Source: Streptomyces nodosus (GTDB lineage Bacteria > Actinomycetota > Actinomycetes > Streptomycetales > Streptomycetaceae). Taken from it: DNA of 64,000 nt. Made by a program: the position numbers and the translations under genes. The stretch is from positions 4,495,501 to 4,559,500 of the forward strand of contig NZ_CP023747.1 in the NCBI RefSeq assembly GCF_008704995.1, read 5' to 3'. This document shows, one piece after another, positions 6,938 to 15,097 of this stretch. The first letter of the stretch is position 1; every line of letters begins with the position of its first letter. Below the pieces are notes generated by a model, which was not told the origin of the DNA, made no database searches, and saw nothing but the letters and a program-made list of their open reading frames with translations.

Positions 6938-8644
6938 GTGAGGACAGGGACACTGGGGCCGGTGCAGCGGGCCGAGTCACTCGCGGCGATGGCCGAGCAC
7001 GAGCTGGATGTGCTGGTGGTGGGCGCGGGCGTCGTGGGTGCGGGCACCGCTCTGGACGCGGTGACGCGCGGTCTGTCCACGGGGCTGGTCGAAGCGCGTG
7101 ACTGGGCGTCGGGCACCTCCAGCAGGTCCAGCAAGCTCATACACGGAGGCCTGCGCTATCTGGAGATGCTCGACTTCGCCCTTGTGCGGGAGGCGCTGAA
7201 GGAGCGTGGGCTGCTGCTGGAGCGGCTGGCGCCCCATCTCGTGAAGCCGGTCCCCTTTCTGTATCCGCTCCGGCACAAGGGCTGGGAGCGGCTGTACGCG
7301 GGCTCGGGCGTCGCGCTCTACGACGGCATGTCGATGGCCCGCGACCACGGCCGTGGACTGCCGCTGCACCGCCACCTGAGTCACCGTCAGGCTCTGCGTA
7401 CCGCACCCTGTCTGAAGAGGGACGCGTTGGTCGGCGCCTTGCAGTACTACGACGCCCAGGTGGACGACGCCCGCTATGTCGCCACCCTGGTGCGCACGGC
7501 CCAGTGGTACGGGGCGAGGGTCGCCAACCGCGCCCGGGTGACGGGCTTTCTGCGGGAGGGCGAGCGGGTCGTCGGCGCCACCGTGCAGGACATGGAGGAG
7601 GGCGGGGAGATCCGGATCCGCGCCCGGCAGATCGTCAATGCGACGGGGGTGTGGACCGACGACACCCAGGCGCTGGTCGGCGAGCGGGGCCAGTTCCATG
7701 TGCGGGCGTCCAAGGGCATCCACCTGGTGGTGCCCAAGGACCGGGTCAACTCGTCGACGGGGCTGATCCTGCGGACCGAGAAGTCCGTGCTCTTCGTGAT
7801 CCCCTGGGGCCGGCACTGGATCATCGGGACGACCGACACCGACTGGAGCCTCGACAAGGCCCACCCCGCGGCCTCCCGGGCGGACATCGACTATCTGCTG
7901 GACCATGTGAACGAGGTCCTGGCGGTCCCGCTCACCCGCGACGACGTGGAGGGCGTGTACGCGGGGCTCCGGCCTCTGCTCGCGGGGGAGTCGGACGCCA
8001 CCAGCAAGCTGTCCCGCGAGCACACCGTGGCGCATCCGGTCCCCGGGCTCGTGGTGGTGGCCGGCGGCAAGTACACCACCTACCGGGTGATGGCCAAGGA
8101 CGCCGTCGACGAGGCGGCGCGCGCCCTCGACCGGCGGGTCGCCGCATGCGTCACCGAGGACACCCCGCTGCTGGGTGCCGAGGGATACCGGGCGCTGTGG
8201 AACGCCCGGGCGGGCATGGCGGAGCGCGCCGGGCTGCATGTGGCGCGGGTGGAACACCTGCTGAATCGCTACGGGGCGCTGGCCGAGGAGGTGCTCGACC
8301 TGATCGCGGCCGATCCCTCGCTGGGCGAGCCGCTCCGGGCTGCCGACGACTATCTGCGGGCCGAGGTGGTCTATGCCGCCTCGCACGAGGGAGCGCGCCA
8401 CCTGGACGATGTGCTGACCCGGCGGACCCGCATCTCCATCGAGACGTTCGACCGCGGGACGCGCAGCGCCCGGGAGGCCGCCGAACTGATGGCACCGGTG
8501 CTGGAGTGGGACCACGACCGGATCGAGCGCGAGGTCGAGCACTATGAGAAGCGGGTGGAGGCGGAGCGGGAGTCACAGCGCCAGCCCGACGATCTGACGG
8601 CGGACGCGGCGAGGCTGGGTGCGCCGGACATAGTCCCGCTGTAG
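6938..8644 (+). CDS. glpD: Glycerol-3-phosphate dehydrogenase (FAD, respiratory)
   Basis: A 568-residue FAD-dependent sn-glycerol-3-phosphate dehydrogenase feeding electrons to menaquinone and forming dihydroxyacetone phosphate. The N-terminal dinucleotide-binding motif is VLVVGAGVVGAGTALDA, followed by the family signature SSRSSKLIHGGLRYLE. The DAO-type FAD domain runs to about residue 390, and a C-terminal helical domain runs from about 400 to 560. The GTG start at 6938 has GGGAGG at 6927-6932; the frame is open further upstream to 6800 but the extension has no family similarity. No glpF or glpK lies beside it. Confidence 0.93.
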   Translation: MRTGTLGPVQRAESLAAMAEHELDVLVVGAGVVGAGTALDAVTRGLSTGLVEARDWASGTSSRSSKLIHGGLRYLEMLDFALVREALKERGLLLERLAPHLVKPVPFLYPLRHKGWERLYAGSGVALYDGMSMARDHGRGLPLHRHLSHRQALRTAPCLKRDALVGALQYYDAQVDDARYVATLVRTAQWYGARVANRARVTGFLREGERVVGATVQDMEEGGEIRIRARQIVNATGVWTDDTQALVGERGQFHVRASKGIHLVVPKDRVNSSTGLILRTEKSVLFVIPWGRHWIIGTTDTDWSLDKAHPAASRADIDYLLDHVNEVLAVPLTRDDVEGVYAGLRPLLAGESDATSKLSREHTVAHPVPGLVVVAGGKYTTYRVMAKDAVDEAARALDRRVAACVTEDTPLLGAEGYRALWNARAGMAERAGLHVARVEHLLNRYGALAEEVLDLIAADPSLGEPLRAADDYLRAEVVYAASHEGARHLDDVLTRRTRISIETFDRGTRSAREAAELMAPVLEWDHDRIEREVEHYEKRVEAERESQRQPDDLTADAARLGAPDIVPL

Positions 8645-8735
8645 ACGCCGGGGCGGGACGGCGGGCCGGACCGCGACCGGGATGGCGGCGGGCTCAGGGT
8701 GCCGACCGTCCCCGCGGTACCAGGGATCACCCGAA

Positions 8736-8751
8736 CGAGCGACCTCGCTCG
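8736..8751. terminator. Possible convergent terminator
   Basis: A short 6-bp stem (8736-8741/8746-8751, loop ACCT) extended by imperfect CCCGA/CGGG and GATC/GATC pairing. It lies between the convergent glpD and serine hydrolase genes. Confidence 0.4.
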
Positions 8752-8777
8752 GGATCTCCGCCCGGAGCCCGCCCGTT

Positions 8778-9839
8778 CTACCGGATGCGGGGGCAGAACT
8801 CGGCGGTGAGCAGGTCCCGCTCCAGTCCCGAGTTTCTGAACCCGTCCGTGTTCACCCGGAAGGTGAGGACACGACGACCGTCGACGGTGGCCGCGGTGCG
8901 CACATGGCTGCCGGGGATCCGGCCGTCGTGACCCCACACCGTGGTGCCGCACGGGAGTCTCTCGGGAAACAGGCCCATGCCGTACATGCCGTGTGCGGTA
9001 CGGGTGTCGAGCATCTCGCGCAGCTGGCGCGGGGGCAGCAGCTCACCGCTCAGGAGCGCCGCATAGAAGCGGTCCAGATCGGCGAGCGTGGTCACCAGCT
9101 CACCCGACGCGCCGGCCACGCGCGGGTCGAGCTCGGTGACATCGGAGCCGTCGGCGGCGTACGCGTGGCCGTGCGGACGGGGAAGCGTGGTCCGGGCACC
9201 CGGGAAGGACGTGTCCGTCAGACGGAGAGGGGTGATGATGCGGCGCTCGGCCTCCACGGCGTACGAGCGACCGGTGACCTGCTGGATGACCATGCCGAGC
9301 ACGATGTAGTCGGTGTTGGAGTACGAGAAGCGGCCCCGGGCGGCCGGAGGGTGGGTGAGCGCGATACGTACGGCCTGAAGCGGAGTCAGCGGCACGACGC
9401 CGCCGGTGTCCGCGACATAGTCGGCCAGACCGCTGGTGTGGGTGAGCAGCGCGCGCAGGGTCAGCGCCCGTCCGTCGTTGCCCGCGCCGCGCACCAGTCC
9501 CGGCAGATGGTCCTCCACCGAGTCGGACAGGGACAGCCGGTGCTCGGCCTCCAGCTGCAGCACCACCGTGGCGACAAAGGTCTTGGTGATGCTGCCGGCG
9601 CGGAAATGGTCGGCGGAGGTGATGTCATGGCCCGCGAGCGCGAAGTGCGCTTCCGTCCCCTCACGGGCCAGCAGCGCGGCGGCCGGAGCCCCGCCCTCGG
9701 AGACGAGCAGGGGGAGCAGGGCGTCCGGTGACGGGGCCGGGTGGGCGGGGGAACTGGCCGGGGCGAGCCCGAGCAGGACCAGGCACACCACCGGTACGCC
9801 CAATAGGGTCCGGGTCCGGGGTGTCCGGCGCAGTGGCAT
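8778..9839 (-). CDS. Secreted serine hydrolase, beta-lactamase/DD-peptidase family
   Basis: A 353-residue class C beta-lactamase/D-Ala-D-Ala carboxypeptidase family protein. The N-terminus (Arg-rich, then VVCLVLLGLAPASS) is a signal peptide. The three serine-enzyme motifs are present: SITK (Ser83, Lys86), YSN in FSYSNTDY, and HDG near the C-terminus in place of KTG. It should act outside the membrane on peptidoglycan peptides or related amides and esters; the substrate cannot be read from sequence. The ATG at 9839 follows AAGGAAGGA. It is divergent from the kinase array, with a 273-bp region between them. Confidence 0.87.
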   Translation of the reverse strand: MPLRRTPRTRTLLGVPVVCLVLLGLAPASSPAHPAPSPDALLPLLVSEGGAPAAALLAREGTEAHFALAGHDITSADHFRAGSITKTFVATVVLQLEAEHRLSLSDSVEDHLPGLVRGAGNDGRALTLRALLTHTSGLADYVADTGGVVPLTPLQAVRIALTHPPAARGRFSYSNTDYIVLGMVIQQVTGRSYAVEAERRIITPLRLTDTSFPGARTTLPRPHGHAYAADGSDVTELDPRVAGASGELVTTLADLDRFYAALLSGELLPPRQLREMLDTRTAHGMYGMGLFPERLPCGTTVWGHDGRIPGSHVRTAATVDGRRVLTFRVNTDGFRNSGLERDLLTAEFCPRIR

Positions 9840-10112
9840 CGGAATCCTTCCTTGTCGCGGACCATCATGGGAGAGGACCCTGTGAGGGGCCGGGCAGGAC
9901 CGCTCACCGGCGGCTTCGGCGGCGGGGCGGGAAGCGGCGGCGCACATCGGGCACAGTGCCGCACCCGCGGACCCCGGCGTCGGGTCGTCCGCTGTGCCGA
10001 GGTGTCCCAGAACACGGTGCGAACGGCAGGATCAGGGGCACCCCTGGGCGTCGGACGGTCCGTGCGTGAGTGACAATGGAGGCTCTGTCAGGGCGGGTTG
10101 CAGAGGGGACGC

Positions 10113-12122
10113 ATGTCGGAGGCGGAGCGGGCGGGGACATCCCGTCAGGACAAGAGCGAACGTCTCCTCGCCGGGCGGTACCGGCTGGGAGACGTACTCG
10201 GCCGCGGCGGCATGGGCACCGTGTGGCGCGCCAAGGACGAGACTCTGGGCCGTACGGTCGCCGTCAAGGAGCTGCGGTTCCCGTCGAGCATCGACGCGGA
10301 CGAGAAGCGTCGCCTCATCACGCGTACGCTGCGGGAGGCCAAGGCGATCGCCCGGATCCGCAACAACGGTGCGGTGACGGTCTTCGACGTGGTCCAGGAG
10401 GACGACCGGCCCTGGATCGTCATGGAGTTGATCGAGGGCAAGTCGCTCGCCGAGGTCATCCGCGAGGACGGCGTCCTGGACCCGAAGCGCGCCGCCGAGG
10501 TCGGGCTCGCGATTCTCGATGTGCTGCGCGCGGCACACCGTGAGGGCATCCTGCACCGCGATGTGAAGCCGTCGAACGTGCTGATCGCCGAGGACGGCCG
10601 GGTCGTGCTCACGGACTTCGGCATCGCACAGGTCGAGGGCGACCCCTCCCTCACCTCCACCGGCATGCTCGTCGGCGCCCCCTCCTACATCTCCCCGGAG
10701 CGGGCCCGAGGACACAAGCCGGGCCCGGCGGCGGACCTGTGGTCGCTCGGCGGACTGCTCTACGCGGCGGTCGAGGGCGTACCGCCCTACGACAAGGGGT
10801 CGGCGATCGCCACGCTGACCGCGGTGATGACCGAGCCGGTCGAGGAGCCCAAGAACGCGGGGCCGCTGAAGAACGTCGTCTACGGGCTGCTCACCAAGGA
10901 CCCCCAGCAGCGGCTGGACGACAAGGGTGCCCGGGCGATGCTCGACGAGGTCCTCCGCACCGCCGAGCCCGAGGAGGAGGCGCCGCTGGACGCGACCCGG
11001 GTCGTGGCGCTGCCGCCGGTCCCGGAGGAGTCCTCGGGCACCAGGGGCAAGCGGGGCGAGGAGTCCGCCGAGCGGCTGCGCGGTGCGCTGCGCTCGGTGC
11101 GCAAAGCGGCGTCGACGGATTCGGCCGAGGCCGCCGCGGGGGCCTCCGCGAGCGGCGCGGTGTCCGGAGCCGCGTCCGGGGGGGTGTCCGGCGCCGGATC
11201 GCGGGGTGCCGCCCGCCCGGGGGCCGTGCCGGCCGAGCAGACGGCCGTCGTCGGGTCGAACTCAGGTTCCCCGAAGCAGGGTTCAGGGTGGCCCGTGGTG
11301 CCCGACCCGGACCGCCCGCCGCGTTCGGCGCCCCGGGCGTCGCTCACCGATGTGGTGCCGAAGCGGACGGTGCTGGTCGTCGCCGTCGTCGCGGTGCTCG
11401 CCGTGCTGGGGACGGTGCTCGCGCTGACCGTCCGGGGCGATGACGGTGCCTCGCAGGACGACAAGAAGGGCTCGACCAAGGCCGCCTCGTCCAGCAGTGC
11501 CACGGCGGGGGCCGGTACCGGGAGCCGGAACGGGGCCGGCGGCGGTTCGCACACCGACGGCGGCGGCACCGACGACACGGCGGCCAAGGGGTCGGACGAG
11601 CACAAGGCCGACGACAACACGCCCGCCGCGGGGGCCGACGCGAACCCCGGGAAGTCGTCCGGCGCCTCGGACGACACGCCGGGCGGCGACGACGCCGTGA
11701 CGACCTACAAGGGCGGCCAGGGGTACTCGATAGGGCTGCCGGCCGGATGGTCGTACCGGTCGTCGGACTCCGCGGGGGACCGGTTCACCGGTCCCGAGGG
11801 GCAGCGGCTGCTGATCGCCTGGACGTCCACGCCCAAGGGCGACCCGGTGGCGGACTGGAACAACCAGGAGCGCGGCATGACGCGCCCCCAGTACAAGCGG
11901 ATCGAGATCCGCAAGGTGGACTACCACGACTGGAACACCGCCGACTGGGAGTTCACCTATGCCGACGGCGGCACCACCTACCGGGTGATCGACCGCGGAT
12001 TCGTCGTCAACTCCCACCAGGGGTACGCGCTGATGTACCAGGCGAAGGCGTCCGGCTGGGACGGCGATCTGCGCAAGGACACCTGGAAGACGCTGACCGA
12101 GACCTTCCAGTCCAAGCCATGA
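10113..12122 (+). CDS. Membrane Ser/Thr protein kinase 1 of array
   Basis: A 669-residue PknB-like kinase. The kinase domain covers about residues 20-285: glycine loop GRGGMG, Lys52 in VAVKEL, HRDVKPSN with catalytic Asp150, DFG at 168-170, and the SPERARG activation segment end. A long Ala/Gly/Ser linker, a transmembrane helix near residues 420-445, another low-complexity stretch, then a roughly 140-residue extracytoplasmic domain (YSIGLPAGWSYR...DWEFTY) follow. There are no PASTA repeats. It is the first of five consecutive kinase genes, matching the five-kinase locus SCO4775-4779 reported to interact with sporulation wall-synthesis proteins. Start chosen at ATG 10113 behind AGAGGGG. Confidence 0.92.
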   Translation: MSEAERAGTSRQDKSERLLAGRYRLGDVLGRGGMGTVWRAKDETLGRTVAVKELRFPSSIDADEKRRLITRTLREAKAIARIRNNGAVTVFDVVQEDDRPWIVMELIEGKSLAEVIREDGVLDPKRAAEVGLAILDVLRAAHREGILHRDVKPSNVLIAEDGRVVLTDFGIAQVEGDPSLTSTGMLVGAPSYISPERARGHKPGPAADLWSLGGLLYAAVEGVPPYDKGSAIATLTAVMTEPVEEPKNAGPLKNVVYGLLTKDPQQRLDDKGARAMLDEVLRTAEPEEEAPLDATRVVALPPVPEESSGTRGKRGEESAERLRGALRSVRKAASTDSAEAAAGASASGAVSGAASGGVSGAGSRGAARPGAVPAEQTAVVGSNSGSPKQGSGWPVVPDPDRPPRSAPRASLTDVVPKRTVLVVAVVAVLAVLGTVLALTVRGDDGASQDDKKGSTKAASSSSATAGAGTGSRNGAGGGSHTDGGGTDDTAAKGSDEHKADDNTPAAGADANPGKSSGASDDTPGGDDAVTTYKGGQGYSIGLPAGWSYRSSDSAGDRFTGPEGQRLLIAWTSTPKGDPVADWNNQERGMTRPQYKRIEIRKVDYHDWNTADWEFTYADGGTTYRVIDRGFVVNSHQGYALMYQAKASGWDGDLRKDTWKTLTETFQSKP

Positions 12123-12129
12123 CGTATCG

Positions 12130-12159
12130 CACGCCCGGCCGGCCTTCTCCACGGGCGTG
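12130..12159 (+). terminator. Hairpin after kinase 1
   Basis: A perfect 8-bp inverted repeat (12130-12137 and 12152-12159) with a 14-base loop, eight bases after the stop codon. It may partly separate kinase 1 from the genes downstream. Confidence 0.45.
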
Positions 12160-12292
12160 TCGCGGGGAGATATGACATCCCCGGGTTGCGGGTTGCCTCC
12201 GGCACGTATCGTGAGGGTTCGCGGACCGGGCGCATCCACAACGGGACGCTGGGCGAACGGAATTGATGGACCGAGCGGCCGGGGGAGGCGTC

Positions 12293-14887
12293 ATGGACGA
12301 CTACGCGGGACGGGTACTGGCCGACCGCTATCGACTGCCGCTGCCCCCCTCCGACGAGCCTGAACTCGCCGAGACCCGGGCCTTCGACACCTACAGCGGG
12401 CAGGAGGTGTCCGTGCGGCAGGTGCCGCTGCCCGAGGTCGTCGAGGCGGAGGTGCTCGACGCGGACGGGCTGCCCGAGGGGTTCGTGGCACGGGACGGCA
12501 GGGTGCGCGGCATGTCCTCCCGTACGGCGACACGCCGACCCGCCGACCCGCTCGTACGGCGGGCCGTCGAGGCGGCGCAGGCGGCCGCGCAGATACCCGA
12601 CCACCCACGGCTGGACCAGGTCTTCGATGTGTTCGCGGAGGGCGGTTCGCTGTGGATCGTGAGCGAACGGCTTCCCGCCCGGCCGCTGGCCGCCCTGCTG
12701 GCGGAGGAGCCGCTGACGCCGTACCGGGCGGCCGAGGTCGCCTCCGATGTGCTGATGGCGCTGCGGGTGCTGCACGCCCATGGCTGGGTGCACCGGAACA
12801 TCACCACCCACACGGTGCTGATCTGCGACGACGGCCGGGTGATGCTGACCGGCCTGGCCGCCGGGGCGGCGGAGGAGGCGCTGTGCGGGTACGACCCGGT
12901 GCCCGAGCAGGAGTTCGAGGACCGGGACGGGACATTCCGGCCGGGCAGTGACGCTCCCGGGGCCGCCGCGGGCGACCGCCCCGGTGGGGTGGGCACCGGT
13001 GTCCCCGCCGTCGGCCCGGCCGGTCCGGCCGGATCCGCGGGGGCCCTGGATCCGGAGGCAGCGCGGCGTGCCGCGATAGAGGCCCGGGCCGGTGGCCGGG
13101 CGCCGGGTGGCGGTACCCCCGCCGGAGGCGCGCCCGGAACCGGCGTACCCGGTGGGGGTGTCCCCGCGCAGGGACCCCGTGCGCTCGATTCCGCCTCGGA
13201 CGTACGGGCGGCACGGGCTGGGGCCATCGCGGCGTACCGCGCCGGTGCCCGGGCCGCGGCCCGGGTGCAGGAGGAACAGCGCGGCGGCCGGACGGCGCTG
13301 CCGCCACCCCGCCCGGCCGGCACCGGCGCGGCGCCACCGCCGCAGGTGCCCGGGCAGGGAACGGAAGGCGCCCCCGGCACACCGCCGGGGCAGATCGCCG
13401 ACCCGTACGGGGTGGGCGGCACGGCCTCCTGGCACGGCGCGGTGCCACGCCCCGCGGCGCCCGTCCCCGACGAGCGGGGCGCCGCCGCACCGCCCGGCGG
13501 CGCGCCCGCGCCCCAGGGCACCGGAGGCGACACGCCCGGTCCGGGGACGGCCCCCGGCGGGTACGAGGGCACGGCGCACGGCGCCCCCGCGGACCCCTGG
13601 AGCCGTGGGGGGCCCGCCACCCCCCTGGCCGCCGAGCGTGCGCGGCAGGTGCGGATGACCGTCGTCGGACCCGTCACCGAGAGGTGGGCGCCCGAGCAGG
13701 CCGGTCCGGTGCACGAGAACTGGCAGCTGGCCGCGCCGATCGGGCCCGCGACGGATCTGTGGGCGCTGGGCGCGCTGCTGTTCCGGGTCGTGCAGGGGCA
13801 CGCCCCGTACCCCGAGGAGAACACCGCCGAGCTGGTCCAGGTCGTCTGCGCCGAACCGCCCGCCTTCGCCGAGGAGTGCGGGCCGCTGCGCCCGGTCGTG
13901 GAGTCGCTGCTGCGCCAGGACCCCACCGAGCGGCCCGATGTGGAGGAGCTGCGCGGCTGGCTGCGCTCCCTCGTCCGGTCCGCACCCGAGCCCGAGGCGG
14001 GCGCGCATGTGGTCATGGCCCCGCCCGTCGACCCTCGACGGCTGCCGATCGTACGGCGCCGGGGCGAGCTGGTCCGCAGGCGCCGTACCCGGCAGTCCGC
14101 GGCCGGTCCGGCTCGCCACAAGCGGGCCAGGGACGACCGCCGGACCCGTCCGCACCGGCTCGGCCGCAGTCTGCTTCTGCTGATCCTGCTCGCCCTGGCC
14201 GCCGTGGTCGTCTACGCGATGGTGTTCATGCCGAAGGCCGGATCCGGTTCCGGGAACGGCGACGGCGGTGGTGGCAGCGGCGCGGTGGCCGACCGCACCG
14301 GCGCCGCCGGAGAGGCCGGTCCCGCCCCGCGCCCCTCCGGTGAGACCAGCACCCGGCAGCCCGCCGAGGAGGGCTCCGGGAGCCGCTCCCCGTCCTCCGG
14401 TGCCGCACAGACGGGGGCCGGCGAGACCCGGGTGGCGCAGGGCTTCACCCTGCGCGAGGACCCCGCGGGCTTCCGGGTGGCCGTGGCGAACGGCTGGAAC
14501 CGCACACCGCAGAACGGCCGGGGCCAGGTGATCTACTCCCAGGGCGACTTCCAGCTGATCGTGGTGCCGGGACGCGACAACACCCGGACGTTCGGCGGCG
14601 ATCCGCTGAGCTACCAGCGGGAGTCGGAGCCGGAACTGCAGCCGTTCCGCGACTCGACCTGGGCCACCTCCAGCGGGATGCGGCGCATCGACGTCGGCGG
14701 ACTGACCATGGCCGAGGGGCAGTTCACCTGGACCGGGAGCGACGGACGCCAGCTGTACGTGCGCAACCTCGCCGTGGTGGTCGGCGGCGCCTATCACGTG
14801 GTGCAGGTGCGTGGCCCGGAGGCCGAACGCGACGAGGTGACCCGGCTGTACGAGCAGGCGGAACAGAGCTACCGGGCGACCGGCTGA
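12293..14887 (+). CDS. Membrane pseudokinase, member 2 of array
   Basis: An 864-residue protein with a kinase fold lacking the catalytic residues: the VAIK Lys is Arg42 (VSVRQV), HRD reads HRN (about residue 169), and DFG reads TGL (about 185-187). A Gly/Ala/Pro-rich insert of roughly 240 residues (about 200-450) splits the C-lobe before WAPEQAG and DLWALGALLF, where the activation loop would be. A transmembrane helix follows (LLLLILLALAAVVVYAMVF, about 625-645), then the same kind of extracytoplasmic domain as the neighbours (REDPAGFRVAVANGW). ATG at 12293 with GGGGGAGG at 12281-12288. It is likely a scaffold or allosteric partner of the active kinases. The S. coelicolor counterpart is annotated as a kinase. 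Confidence 0.88.
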   Translation: MDDYAGRVLADRYRLPLPPSDEPELAETRAFDTYSGQEVSVRQVPLPEVVEAEVLDADGLPEGFVARDGRVRGMSSRTATRRPADPLVRRAVEAAQAAAQIPDHPRLDQVFDVFAEGGSLWIVSERLPARPLAALLAEEPLTPYRAAEVASDVLMALRVLHAHGWVHRNITTHTVLICDDGRVMLTGLAAGAAEEALCGYDPVPEQEFEDRDGTFRPGSDAPGAAAGDRPGGVGTGVPAVGPAGPAGSAGALDPEAARRAAIEARAGGRAPGGGTPAGGAPGTGVPGGGVPAQGPRALDSASDVRAARAGAIAAYRAGARAAARVQEEQRGGRTALPPPRPAGTGAAPPPQVPGQGTEGAPGTPPGQIADPYGVGGTASWHGAVPRPAAPVPDERGAAAPPGGAPAPQGTGGDTPGPGTAPGGYEGTAHGAPADPWSRGGPATPLAAERARQVRMTVVGPVTERWAPEQAGPVHENWQLAAPIGPATDLWALGALLFRVVQGHAPYPEENTAELVQVVCAEPPAFAEECGPLRPVVESLLRQDPTERPDVEELRGWLRSLVRSAPEPEAGAHVVMAPPVDPRRLPIVRRRGELVRRRRTRQSAAGPARHKRARDDRRTRPHRLGRSLLLLILLALAAVVVYAMVFMPKAGSGSGNGDGGGGSGAVADRTGAAGEAGPAPRPSGETSTRQPAEEGSGSRSPSSGAAQTGAGETRVAQGFTLREDPAGFRVAVANGWNRTPQNGRGQVIYSQGDFQLIVVPGRDNTRTFGGDPLSYQRESEPELQPFRDSTWATSSGMRRIDVGGLTMAEGQFTWTGSDGRQLYVRNLAVVVGGAYHVVQVRGPEAERDEVTRLYEQAEQSYRATG

Positions 14888-15039
14888 CCGCTCCGCGGCG
14901 TCTCGCGCCTCGGTGTCACCCGCCGGGCCGCCGGCTCAACAGGCGTGCACCGGAGTCCGATTGCGCTGAAAGTGCGGTGGTTCCGTCCCGTGCACGAGGG
15001 GAGATCCGTCACAGTGCGATCTCCGTTAGGGCCCCGCCC

Positions 15040-15078
15040 GTTCCCCGGCCGGGAACCGCTCTTTAGTCTGGCCTCGTC
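15040..15078 (+). promoter_or_regulatory. Possible ECF (sigma-E-like) promoter and palindrome before kinase 3
   Basis: GGAAC at 15052-15056 and TCGTC at 15074-15078 are 17 bases apart, fitting the AAC-N16/17-TC pattern reported for the Streptomyces envelope-stress sigma factor SigE. The GGAAC is half of a palindrome (GTTCCC at 15040-15045, GGGAAC at 15051-15056). A TAGTCT box at 15064-15069 could be an alternative -10. An inverted repeat GGAGATC/GATCTCC lies at 15000-15024. The kinase 3 start is about 14 bases past the predicted transcription start. Confidence 0.4.
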
Positions 15079-15097
15079 AAGAGCATTGCGGGGGAAC

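Noticed and set aside
11978..14797. A 939-codon minus-strand frame opposite the pseudokinase gene
   Set aside because: Shadow frame: the plus-strand frame encodes recognisable kinase-fold and sensor-domain motifs, the minus frame does not.
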